DNA of 64,000 nucleotides from Biscogniauxia marginata (lineage: Eukaryota > Ascomycota > Sordariomycetes > Xylariales > Xylariaceae): positions 62,001 to 126,000 of the forward strand of contig MU404108.1 in NCBI GenBank assembly GCA_022695795.1. Direction: 5' to 3'. This document shows positions 12,682 through 22,723 of this stretch, piece by piece. Under the pieces are notes generated by a model. The model saw only the letters and a list, made by a program, of their open reading frames with translations. It searched no databases and was not told the DNA's origin. A program made the translations under genes and the position numbers. Numbering within the stretch: position 1 is the first letter of the stretch; each line of letters begins with the position of its first letter.

Positions 12682-13931
12682 TCAAGACAGCAGGCCGAGC
12701 CTGTCCTCGATGACGCGCACAATCTCAGTCCACTCCACCATGGCACCATCGCCAATGTCGCCGCACACGAGGGTCTTCTGCTGCGGCCGGAGAACCTCGA
12801 ACCAGCCGTCGATGAGCTGTTTACCATCACCAGTATCACCATCACCACCAGTACCACCGCCGTTGAGCTTTTTTTCGTCCGCCACGGCGGTAGAAGCAGA
12901 CGAGGAGGATGACGACGATACGCCCCATTCCTGCTCGAGGACGCGTAGGTGTCTGGCCGTGACGGGATGGCGCCACATAGCCGTGTTCATGGCTGGATAG
13001 GTAGGTAGGGAAGGATATTTGTTAGCGAGGAATAACAGCAAATATTTCTCTTTTTTTTTTCTTTTTTCGTGAAGCCCTGAATTTGGCAAACATGTTTTAT
13101 GCTTTTGTGAACAGAAAACTTGATTTCCAAGAAAAGGGGGGAGGGGGGGGAGGGATCTCACCTGGAGCGACGATAATCCTCTTCTGCTTCGTCCGCCTCC
13201 TGCTACCGTTCCCATCACCCGGGCCAACACTAACCCCCCCATCTTCTCCCTGCTGGTCTGCCCGTTCTTGTCCTTGTCCTTGTCCTTGTCCTTGCCCCTG
13301 TCCCTGCTGTTCCCGCCGCAACCGAAGCACGTCGCCGTCGAGCTCGCCCCAGGCGTCCCAGGCGCGCACGACGCTGGTCAGCAGGCCGTCGGCGAAGCCG
13401 CCGGCGATCTTGGCCATGGTGTTGGCGCTCAGCGGGGCGACGACGAGCAGGTCGGCCCAGCGCCGCAGCTCGATGTGCAGGACGCCGTCGCCCCGCTTCC
13501 AGGGCTCGCGCCACTCGCCGGCGTCGCCGTAGACCCCGTCCACGCCCGGCAGCGACAGCAGGGACGACACGGTGGGCTGCTCGGCCGACTGCCCCGCGAG
13601 GAAGCGCGCCGCGCAGGGCGTCAGGAGGACGCGGATCGAGAGGGCCGGGGGGGAGAGGGAGGAGGAGGAGGAGGAGGAGCGCGCCGCGTGCCGCGACGAG
13701 AGGGCGCGGATGATCTGGGGGAGCTTGATGGTGGCGACGCTGCCGGCTGGATATAGCAGTTTTTGTCAGTTGGACTGAATAGTTAATCCCTTTCACCTAA
13801 CCAAGTAGCTTACAGGCGGCGAGAAGGAGGTGCGTCTTGCCGTCGGCGAGGGAGGCGGTCAGGCTCGCGAGCGAGTTCTGCCGGCGGCGGATGTGGTGGG
13901 CATCGTGGACGGGGGAGATGGATTGGAGCAT
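12682..13931 (-). CDS. Phosphopantothenoylcysteine decarboxylase (Hal3/PPCDC flavoprotein)
   Basis: FMN enzyme that decarboxylates 4'-phosphopantothenoylcysteine to 4'-phosphopantetheine in coenzyme A synthesis. Exons 13931-13814, 13746-13162 and 12992-12682 give 337 residues. Visible landmarks are the N-terminal flavin-binding HLLLAASGSVATIKLP, VLHIELRRWADLLVVAPLSANT (containing the His that family members use), the substrate clamp PAMNTAMW formed across the second splice, and CGDIGDGAM with the catalytic Cys. All the catalytic pieces are therefore present. Two insertions are unusual: a Ser-rich run after the first intron, and a Gln-Gly repeat followed by a basic stretch before KRIIVAP, encoded by a hexanucleotide repeat near 13266-13310. 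A second Ser/Gly-rich loop lies in exon 3. The assignment fits PPCDC better than a Hal3-type phosphatase regulator because the catalytic Cys is kept. Confidence 0.92.
13266..13310. repeat. Hexanucleotide coding microsatellite in PPCDC
   Basis: CCTTGT-type units are repeated with slight drift (CCTTGC, CCCTGT at one end). On the minus strand they encode alternating Gly and Gln inside PPCDC exon 2. The repeat length is a multiple of three, so length changes would keep the frame. It sits in a loop region outside the conserved flavoprotein motifs. Confidence 0.8.
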
Positions 13932-14956
13932 GGTATATTTGTATAATACCTAGTCGGATTGATCGGGTCGTCTCGTCTCGTCCGATGTCTGGATATTATG
14001 ATACTATCGTTGCGGTTTGTAGGTAGTATAAGTATAGGTAACCTAATAAGTGGCAGCTTGTAAGAAGAGGTGGTAGCACCAGAGTTGGGGTTGAATAACT
14101 AGGTTATTAATGGGTAGGTATGTATCAATCGAGATAGTGTCAAAAAATGATGAAGTAAAAAGATATAAGTATATTCTTGGTTGTAGTAACCTTGGGAGGT
14201 ACACTAGGTAGGTAGCCTTCATAAGCAAGTGGGCGGAGATATGTAGCCAAGATATACCCCCATAGACAAAGGGACGAGATCGACGAGATCGGAGCTTGTC
14301 GAGAGGGATTATCAAACTAGTGTAGTGGCATGTCACGAGAGGCTGTGGACTACATGTATTATGATGAAGGACCTCGAGATACAAACATAAGGTGACATGC
14401 AACTACCTAGCTTAATCGGTTCGACGGTCTAGTCCGCAGTCGTACGATGGCAGGTGGGTACATTTAAGTTAGGTATGGTGATACGCACATATGTAAGTAG
14501 GTATGTATATGTTAGGTACTAGGTATACTTTGCATAGGTAGCTCGGCATCTTCACCATCTGTGATCACTGGAGCGCGGGGTAGGTAAAGTAAATTCAGTC
14601 GAGGGCCGCGACAATGCGCTCTGTCTGTGATTGGCTAGCCCTACCTGGTATCACCTTAATATAGTTCATTGTGGCGCTACCTACCCCTCCTGAGAGGCTG
14701 AAGGTATAGGCCCCCGTCTTTCAGTGCACTGACCGGTTAGTGGCGTGTTAATCCATTCTTTTCGAATTCTTTTACATCATCTAATCCAATCCGCCGGAGC
14801 CATTAAAAATCATCCAGAGCTTTCAAGCCTAGCCTCAACCCGTCTTATGTAGACCCGCGACGACGACATCACCAGCACCACCACCACCGGGGTTCCCCAA
14901 TACATTACTTATAAAGGCTTTCCGGCAGAATTGGGCGCTTTATTGAATACGCCAAG
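13932..14956. other. Shared upstream region of PPCDC and Grx5
   Basis: The two genes diverge from this 1.03-kb gap. It contains several TAGGTA/GTAGGT words (for example near 14205, 14480-14545) but no coding exon that I can support. Promoters for both genes must lie here. Confidence 0.55.
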
Positions 14957-15545
14957 ATGTTCTCGCGACCACTATTCTCAGCAGTATGCCTACCAGCTTC
15001 TTTCGCATGATTTATAATTATTATAAAAAATAAATAAATAAATAAATAAAGGGCACTCAAGCTGACTTGACTTGCTCCTTGCGCAGGGTTTCCGGCAGGC
15101 TGCCCGGCCGACGATGATGATGGGGGCACGGCAAGCCATGAACCGACCCGCTCCCTTCCTCTCTGCCTTCCAGCAGCGCCTCCTGTCCGACCACACGAGA
15201 CAAGCCATCGAGAAGGCCGTCGCCTCGGCCCCCGTCGTCTTGTTCATGAAGGGCACCCCCGAGACGCCCCAGTGTGGTTTCTCTCGCGCTAGCATCCAGA
15301 TACTCGGCCTGCAGGGCGTCGACCCCTCCAAGTTCGCCGCCTTCAACGTGCTCGAGGACGAGGAGCTGCGATCGGGTATCAAGGAGTACTCCGACTGGCC
15401 CACCATACCCCAGCTCTACCTCGACAAGGAGTTCGTCGGCGGCTGCGATATCCTCGTCTCCATGCACCAAGATGGCTCGCTGGCGAAGATGCTCGAGGAG
15501 AAGGGCGTGCTGGCTCCCCTGGACGGCTCGCCAGGGTCCCAGTAG
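14957..15545 (+). CDS. grx5: Mitochondrial monothiol glutaredoxin Grx5
   Basis: Monothiol glutaredoxin that the family uses in mitochondrial iron-sulfur cluster transfer. Two exons, 14957-14983 (nine codons, MFSRPLFSA) and 15087-15545, give 161 residues. The conserved pieces are KGTPETPQCGFS with the single active Cys at about residue 72, YSDWPTIPQLYLDKEFVGGCDI for glutathione binding, and a C-terminal helix. The N-terminal 35 residues are rich in Arg, Ala and Phe without acidic residues, as expected for a mitochondrial targeting peptide. The intron has a GTATGC donor, a GCGCAG acceptor and an internal AAAT tandem repeat at 15026-15050. A stand-alone start inside exon 2 would lose part of the targeting signal. 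The gene diverges from PPCDC. Confidence 0.94.
15026..15050. repeat. AAAT microsatellite in the Grx5 intron
   Basis: An uninterrupted run of AAAT/TAAA units lies within the single intron of Grx5, upstream of its CTGACTTGACTT branch-like region. It is non-coding. Confidence 0.85.
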
Positions 15546-16687
15546 AAGTCATAAATAAGGGGATGGGTGATGGGATGGACATCGGCATTCGAGAAAAACG
15601 TATAAAACTGACGCACGCAGCTGGATGACTGTACGATTCTGATATAGACTGAGATGTATATACTACCAGCACCGGGCAATGAGCGAGGTTCATTTGGTGC
15701 TGCTCCTCTGGCAGGTAACTTTGGGGTTTCTTCTTTGCTTCTTATTGGTATGTAATTGTTGGCATTGTGTGACTTTGATTGGTAGACCGGGGCAAGGAGA
15801 AGATTAATAGGTAGACCTGTGACCATCATCTCAAAACCTCGTCTTATACCTCGTAATCCGCCCTGCTGTATGCCCATACGGCGTATTACCCTTTAATACC
15901 TAACTCTTATTAATTCACCAAATCTCCTCCTCGGGCTTGCTATTGGGCACTTGTATGTTTCACATGATAGCTGCTACTGTACAAGCTATAGTGAATGATA
16001 AGACGCCTAGCTACCCTAGGTACCTCTTATATTACAAACATAGGTCTCAAGGTGCTATCCATATAAAGAATATACACGGCCGTTACATATATGATATCCA
16101 CTTGGAGGTACCTAGATACCCCCTTTTATACGAGTTTCCTCACTAGAGCCTATATTCACCTTATTTTACGTCGTCAGCAATCATCGAGGACTTTTGACTG
16201 GGTATTCGGCTTTACAACTAAAGAGACACTCTAGCAAGACATGGAATCGACAAGAAAATAAGATAACAGATCTAATAGTCTTCCCCAGATTTAGATTCCT
16301 GATTTACAGACTCGAACTAGTTAAAGGCCTGCCGGTCTTTAAGGCAGCGAGCGAGAGATTCGACTTCTCTGATCTATTTTGCGTTCCCTTTTAGAGGGAA
16401 ACTTTCACACTGCCTCAGGTATATCATATAGGTAACTGAGGCTATACATGTCACTCTCATCTTTGAATTTGTTTTCTTCTCTCCCCCTTCTCTACATATA
16501 TTAAAGTGCGTAGACCTTCCGGCCTGGATAGTATACTCTATGCAGCAGGATATCTTGCGTCTTCGGGGCTTTGGGCATTGAAAGAAAAGACTCCCCCTAT
16601 TTTAAGGGGTTCTATATACAACAACTACTAGGTAGTAACACGTATACGCATATCGCATGCCCACCATTTTCATCGCCCTACTGACGC
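15546..16687. other. Intergenic between convergent Grx5 and GGT
   Basis: This 1.14-kb gap is AT-rich with CCTAGGTACC and GGTACCTAG words near 16015 and 16108. The short open frames have no recognisable domain. It should contain the 3' untranslated regions of both neighbours. Confidence 0.55.
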
Positions 16688-18953
16688 TCACTGCGGATAC
16701 GCCGCCCCGTCTCCGCGCATATCGCTGCCCGCGGACCACACGCCCGTGCCCTCCAGCGGATCGACGCTCCAGCGTATGATCTGGCCCCTGCCGAACATGG
16801 CCCTCGCGAGCCCCCGCACGACCTCGACCTGGTGCCCGAGCTTCCGCAGCCCCTCGACCGTGCCCTCGGGCATGCCCTCCTCGACGTACACCGTGCGGTC
16901 GAGCGGCCTCCCATCGTCCTCCGGCATGCCGGCGCCGATGCACACGCGCGGCGCGTCGAGCGCCTGCTGCGGGTTCAGGCGCCCGACCACCTGGCCGAGC
17001 AGCACCTGCACGTGGCCCTGGGGCTGCATGAACCCGCCCATGACGCCGAACACCGAGTGCAGGCTGCCGTCGTGCAGGTTCGTCGCCGCGGCCGGGATGA
17101 TGGTGTGGTAGGGCCGCTTGCGCGGCGCCACCGCGTTCGGGTGCGCCGCGTCCAGGCTGAAGTTGGCCGCCCGGTTCTGCAGCGTGAACCCGCACCCGCG
17201 CGGCACCACGCACGTCCCGAAGCCCCCGTAGTTGCTGTTGATGAAGCTCGCGGCGCCCCCCGCCGCGTCCGACACCGCGAGGTACACCGTGTCGCTGTTC
17301 TGCAGCGCGGGGGACCCGTGCGCGGGCGCGGCGCCCGCCCGCGAGGGGTCGAAGAGTGCCGCGCGCGACGCGAGGTACGCGGGGGACGTGAGGGACGCCG
17401 AGGGGACCTCCTCGACGTTCGGGTCCGTCACGAACCAGCTCGCGTCCGCGAAGGCGATGCGCAGCGCCTCGATCACGGCGTGCAGGTACGGCGCCGAGTT
17501 GAAGTCCCCCGGGCCGAACGTCGGGATCCGACCCGCCTTCTCGAGCTCCTGGATGATGCCCAGCGCCATCAGCGCCACGATCCCTTGCCCGTTGGGCGGG
17601 TGCTCCCAGAGCTCGAGCCCCAAGTCTGCGGGCTCCGGATCCGGACCGCCTCCCCCGGTCGTCCCGCCGCCGAGTATGTTGTCCCTCAGCAGCTCTTGAA
17701 CGTTCTGGCCCCGAAACTTCAGGCCGATGGCCTCGACGGGCTCGCTGCCCGTCTCGAGGTGGTGCGTCAGGTCCGCGAGCTCTAGGTGGCTCCCCAGGTC
17801 CCGTACTACCTTCACCAGCTCCTCCGCCACGCGCCCAGCGTAGAACCCCTTCTTGCCCTCGGTAGCGAGCGCACGGAACGTCGCGGCCAGCGTGGGGTTC
17901 CTCATGATCTCGCCCGCGCGGGGCGCGCGCACGCCGTCCGGTGCGTTCGGGTCCGCCTTGAGGATCTCCCGGAAGTTGGGTGAGGCGCGGCGGATCTGCG
18001 GCTCGGATCGTTCCCACTGCGGCGAAACAATGGTTTTAGCTTCTCGTCTTCTCCATCCTCTCCGCTCTGCTCATTCTTTGTCTTTCTTATGGCATTTATG
18101 GGATTGGAGACAGACTTGGGGGTGAAAAAAAGGGGGGAAGGCAGAATGAGGATATTGAAGAGAGGAAGGGGGATAGATGAGATGATGAATGTAATCAGTC
18201 AACATACGAAAAAAGCCACGCCCTCCGAGACGGGGAACCCCTTTTCGCCGAGCTCGATCGCGGGCGCCAGGATCTGCGCCATGTCGAGCTTCCCGCTGCC
18301 GAAGCGCGCGACAGCGTCGCACCAGCCGGCCGCGGCGCCGGGCACCGACACGGCGTGCACGCTGTCCATGGGGATCCTACCGCCGCTGCCTCCCTCCGGC
18401 AGGCCGAGCGACTTTCGCGTCGTCTCGAGCGTGTACTTGCCGCCCGCGCGCCCGGACCCGTTCAGCGCCGAGATCTTCTGCGTCGCGGCGTCGTAGTATA
18501 GGCAAAACATGTCCCCGCCTATGCCTGTGGAGCAGGGCTCCGTCATGTTCAGGCCGGCGGCTGCGTTTTTATTTTTATTTTTACGTGTCAGATTTGTTTA
18601 TAGGTTAAGAAGCTATACCACCTCTCTGCCGCCCCCATTCGAAGGCCGATAGCTGAGTCGTTGGAGCGACAACGAAAGAAAAGAGAGAAGGCTTACCGAC
18701 GGCTACGGCTGCATCCTATACCATATGTTAGTGCGGCAAATCTAGGACTGGTAATTATAGTATTGTGAATGGATAGTCTTACGACGCAGTTCCCACCCGC
18801 CTCGAGCACCTGGATGCCGCATTTCGCCGCCAACGGCTGCGTGCACGCGACGATGCCTTTGGTACTGTGGACGACGCTCCGGCGCGAGGGGTGCTCCATG
18901 AAGCTCCGCGAGGCCGTCTCCGACGGGAATACGGACGGGGTTGTGAGTGGCAT
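16688..18953 (-). CDS. Gamma-glutamyltransferase (Ntn-hydrolase family)
   Basis: Enzyme that removes or transfers the gamma-glutamyl group of glutathione and its conjugates. Four exons: 18953-18783, 18715-18697 (19-base microexon), 18560-18208 and 18016-16688, total 623 residues. The microexon is needed to link EAGGNCV to DAAVAVAAGLNMTEPCSTGIGGD, the conserved large-subunit block. The probable autoprocessing nucleophile is the Thr of NSDTVYLAV (about residue 424), followed by SFINSNYGGFGT and the YHTIIPA region that line the active site. No signal peptide or membrane anchor is seen, so it resembles the soluble bacterial-like fungal form rather than a membrane-anchored one. Exon 4 is markedly GC-rich, which produces long antisense open frames. 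The gene faces convergently towards Grx5. Substrate preference cannot be read from sequence. Confidence 0.9.
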
Positions 18954-21135
18954 CGCTCCTCGTATTTGGGGGGTATTCTGGTTTTCGTTCTAGGATCTAT
19001 GACTTAAAGGTTGAAGAGGGAAAACGTTTAATGAGTTTGGGACCGTGGAAATGAAAACTTTGCCGGAACTAGAATGAGATTTGAGATCGTTAACTATATG
19101 CAGGTAACTACCTACTCTAGCAATGTATTCTCGACCAAGTATCAAAGAACTAAATAGTGCGCGGGGTAGGCACCAACGTCGTAGCGGAAGTCAAATAGTA
19201 GGACGGTGATTTGAAGTACCTATCACAAGAAAATGGTCCAAGAGGAAAGGGATCGTGAGGCTGTGTGACTGGGCCTGGGGATACAGCTTCCTCGGTAAAC
19301 GACAGTTTAAGGTAACTATTAGGGGAAGAAAGGCGCGATGAAACCCGGCTCGTTTATTAGTCGGAATAGTAAGTATATACCTCTTATAGTTGCAAACTAA
19401 TCAATCAATCAATCACATGTATCTCGCTGGAGAATAACCCATCACCCCCATCCGTCTGTGTTGTCTCCACACCTCTTAAACTAAGATATACTACATTACT
19501 ATAGTAACATTGCGAAACACAGGGAGAGACTAAAATAGTGAGTTCGTCAACCCCCTATATCGGAGCGCAAACGGATCTCGTCTTTCGGAGCTGTCCGCCG
19601 CCGCGGCTACGGCTTGGAACGGCCTGATTTAGAAACATTGTACCTAGTAGCCGTCGCTATGCGAACATGTGTATAGTTCGATACATTGAAAATAAGTAAA
19701 TCGGTTAGATAGATATATAAATCAGAGGTGTAGACCGAATCGTATAAGATGGTGATTAATATATAAAAGATCCTAGAATGTAACTACTATAATTATCTTA
19801 TCTCAGGCCATCAGATATTGAAGGCAGAGCTAGGGATATTAATCGTAGAATCTGGCGTATACACGATTTAATCTAGTCAAAGAGACAGAGAAGGAGACAT
19901 CATTGCTCGGTCTAACAAATGGATTGAGATTTATTGTTTTACGACAGCATTCGTTCAAGTTTATGAGAGCGAAACTTGAAACCAGTAGTAAACATAATAC
20001 TTGGGGGCAAATGACGACGACCTAAAGAACTAAACCATCATCTATGCATTAAATTAGGGGGTTTCTTATTATTGAGACTAAAACTTGTGAACTATGCTTT
20101 CTGTCTCCTGGCTATTTGACCTTCTTCGCCATTTAACTAGTATTACGATAATTCACGATATTATAAAGCCGGGCTGGGAAATATTTGATTGACGAAATTG
20201 ACCACTTTATAAAATTTCGAAATTTGTACTGATGAGATCGTGGTGTCTTGAGGACTGCTTCATCTTACTTTTCTAAATAGCACACTCGAAAGGATGAGCT
20301 GTTCAATATTGTATTTTGCCAGTTTATTGTCAACCTTTCGATTATCTCGTAAACTCGATGTCGAATGAACGAACATAAGCGTTCACCTTCACAAAATTAT
20401 TTAAATTTGTAATACAGTGTCTTGTCACTACTCCGCGAACTCGGGTTCATATCTCCCAAAGTCAGTTTACCAGCATATCCCGAACAACGCCGTCAAATTC
20501 TGCTCAGAATTACGCAGAGGCTCCCTCTGAAAATTATCCGACGACACACTTATCGACAAGACAATGACCATGATAAGCAGAATGGAATTTATTTGCGAAA
20601 CGTATCACTCGCCATAGTATGCGGCGGCGTCATTTATCAAAGTATATAGGTTAAGCGGGCGCTGCAGGTAACGCAGTAGCCGTCGCGCTGGATTCAAGTA
20701 ATCGACGACAATATTGGTGCATAGAGCATGATATTTAGTCGTCGTTCTCTCGACGTAATAACTCCAACGGCCCTGTCGATGCAGGTCATATCATATCATA
20801 TATATGTATATATATAGGTGTTTTATACGCCGAGATGTATTTACCCGGGTAGATTGCAGCAATGTAAACTGTCTCGCAGATGGTTATAGAGTAGTCCCCG
20901 GTGCGATGATTCAGCCCAGCCCGCTACTGAAATGCAGAGAATATCCAAGGGGGTAAGAAATCATCATTATTCCGCCTGCCACTATACAGCATTTCCAGTA
21001 CGAATTTTCCCCGTTATACGCGAGATTCAATACTTAAATCATAGCAAGTTTTCCCGAGTGTAGCAGATATGTTTCATAATATTTACCTCTTTTCTTTACA
21101 AGCTAACATAGCCGGTCATCCTCTGTAAAGACGCA
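18954..21135. other. AT-rich gene desert
   Basis: Over 2 kb of mostly AT-rich sequence follows the start of GGT. It has a short GC-richer island near 19560-19625 and ATATCATATC/ATATATGTATATATATA runs at about 20785-20820. A 75-codon frame at 20422-20649 matches nothing I recognise. This could be old, mutated repeat DNA, but no terminal repeats or transposase motifs are visible. Confidence 0.5.
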
Positions 21136-21937
21136 ATGAATAATATTCTCATCTCACTCATCGTTCTCGTAGCAGCTAGTGTGCTGCCGGCCCGGGCCCA
21201 CTGGACGTACAACCGGCTGATCGTGAACGGCGAAGTCGCGGGCGAGCCGTGGCAATACGTACGCTATGTCCCCAACGCGGGCGACCCCCTCCAAGACGTC
21301 AACTCGACGGGCATGCGCTGCAACGCGAACGGCGGGTCCGGCACGGACACGCAGACGTGCGCCGTCCGGGCGGGCGACGAGCTGGGCTTCGGGCTGAAAG
21401 AGACGTTCGGGCACCCGGGCATCCAGCAGGTCTGACCTCTCGCGGGCGCCCTCGGCGGCGGCGGACTACGACGGCGCCGGGGGCTGGGCGCGGATCTACT
21501 TGCTCACCAGGTCGGCGGCCGACTTCCCGGGGTGGCTCCGACGGCAGCGAGGCGGACGCCTGGGCCGCGCACAACATCGAGAGCTTCCGCTTCGCGCTGC
21601 CCGTGTCCACGCCCTCCCCCCCCCCTCACGGGGAGTACCTCCTGCGCGCCGAGGGCCTCGCGCTGCACGCGGCGCACAAGGTCGCGGGCGCAGTTCTACA
21701 TCTCTTGCGCGCAGATCAAGGTGGTTACCGGTAATAGCGGTGGCATTGGAGGCGGCGGCGGCGACGACGAGGGCCTTCCGGGCCCGCTGGTCAGTTTTCC
21801 CGGCGGGTAACACGGGCTTTGAGCCGGGGGTGCTGATCCCAGAGTTCTGGTCCCGACTGACGGAGTATACGACCCCCGGGCCGGCACTGTGGCCGGAGTT
21901 GTTTAGAAATTTTGAAAAGCCATTTAATAAGAGCTAG
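21136..21937 (+). pseudogene. AA9 lytic polysaccharide monooxygenase, frame-broken
   Basis: Starts with a clear 21-residue signal peptide ending in PARA, then the mature N-terminal His (HWTYNRLIVNGE) that forms half of the copper histidine brace in AA9 enzymes. The family-typical TGMRCNANG and DELGFGLKETFGHPG, with its second His, follow. After HPGIQQV the frame stops at TGA 21433-21435. AA9-like sequence continues in other frames: SRAPSAAADYDGAGGW, then GSEADAWAAHNIESF, then FYISCAQIKVVTG, then PGVLIPEFWSRLTEY. Single-base gains or losses near 21434, 21532, 21690 and 21801 would explain every switch, and no GT-AG intron fits them. The body is very GC-rich against AT-rich flanks. It is either a young pseudogene of a secreted cellulose-oxidising enzyme or a real gene with consensus errors in GC-rich sequence. 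Confidence 0.8.
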
Positions 21938-22723
21938 AAAATCTTTAAAGTAAGAAATTATTATATTTAATTATATACGAACAAAGTACCAGTTTCTTAG
22001 CCAACAAAATGATTCGATTTTAATAATATGAAAATTAATTGTAAAACCTTTATATGAAAATTATATTCATGTCATTTCATATTTAAGAGCCGCTATTTCT
22101 ATTATAGAAACCTTTAATGCTTATATGTACCTCTACTTTACGACCCGACTGGGAGATAAGACATTATATTCAAGTATGTACCTAGTTCTAAAGTGAATAC
22201 AAGGTTACTTGGCCTGTATAGGGGCGCGTGCTACCTCAACTGCATCTTCCTGGCGTATACGTCTTTCAGGACTTCGTTGATAAGCTTGGCAGAAGCTTAT
22301 TAATTGCTCTATCTATTATGGTTAAATCCTTCAAAGCTTGGTTCCAAATTTGACAAGAAACATGGACGAGTCCCTGGCTCCTTTAATTTGTCTCACCATT
22401 TGTCACCCAGAACATAGGACTCGGCTCCCTAGGTAGTTCCTACCTGTCAGCTTAGTAGAGCATATAGTAGTCTAAACTGAACCTCATAAGCACAAAACCT
22501 ATCATATACATCTGGCATGAACCTTCCCAATTCCAAATACATCTTACGTGATATATGCCTATTTTTCTTATCTTTGATTTGTTTTATATCTTAAAAATGT
22601 TTAGGTATCTTATCTCCCCTGACCTCTCCCCCCTGCCCCCCTTTCCCCCTTAAGCCCCGTTTTCACATTTCATCATAGAATAGACTGGTAGATCCTGCCA
22701 TAGATAGGGAATAGGTAGATAGA
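21938..22723. other. AT-rich intergenic gap
   Basis: Lies between the broken AA9 gene and the 3' end of the Aco2 gene. It is AT-rich in its left half and pyrimidine-rich at 22610-22660. Nothing coding is seen. Confidence 0.6.

Noticed and set aside
12208..12912. A 234-codon plus-strand frame
   Set aside because: It runs through A/G homopolymers and Tyr-Leu-Pro repeats and overlaps the end of PPCDC on the other strand.
13230..13796. Alternative Arg-rich minus-strand frame and plus-strand frame over PPCDC exon 2
   Set aside because: GC-rich shadows; the PPCDC frame carries the conserved flavoprotein motifs.
16832..17785. A 317-codon plus-strand frame opposite GGT exon 4
   Set aside because: Antisense artefact of high GC; it is an Arg/Ala/His-rich nonsense composition.
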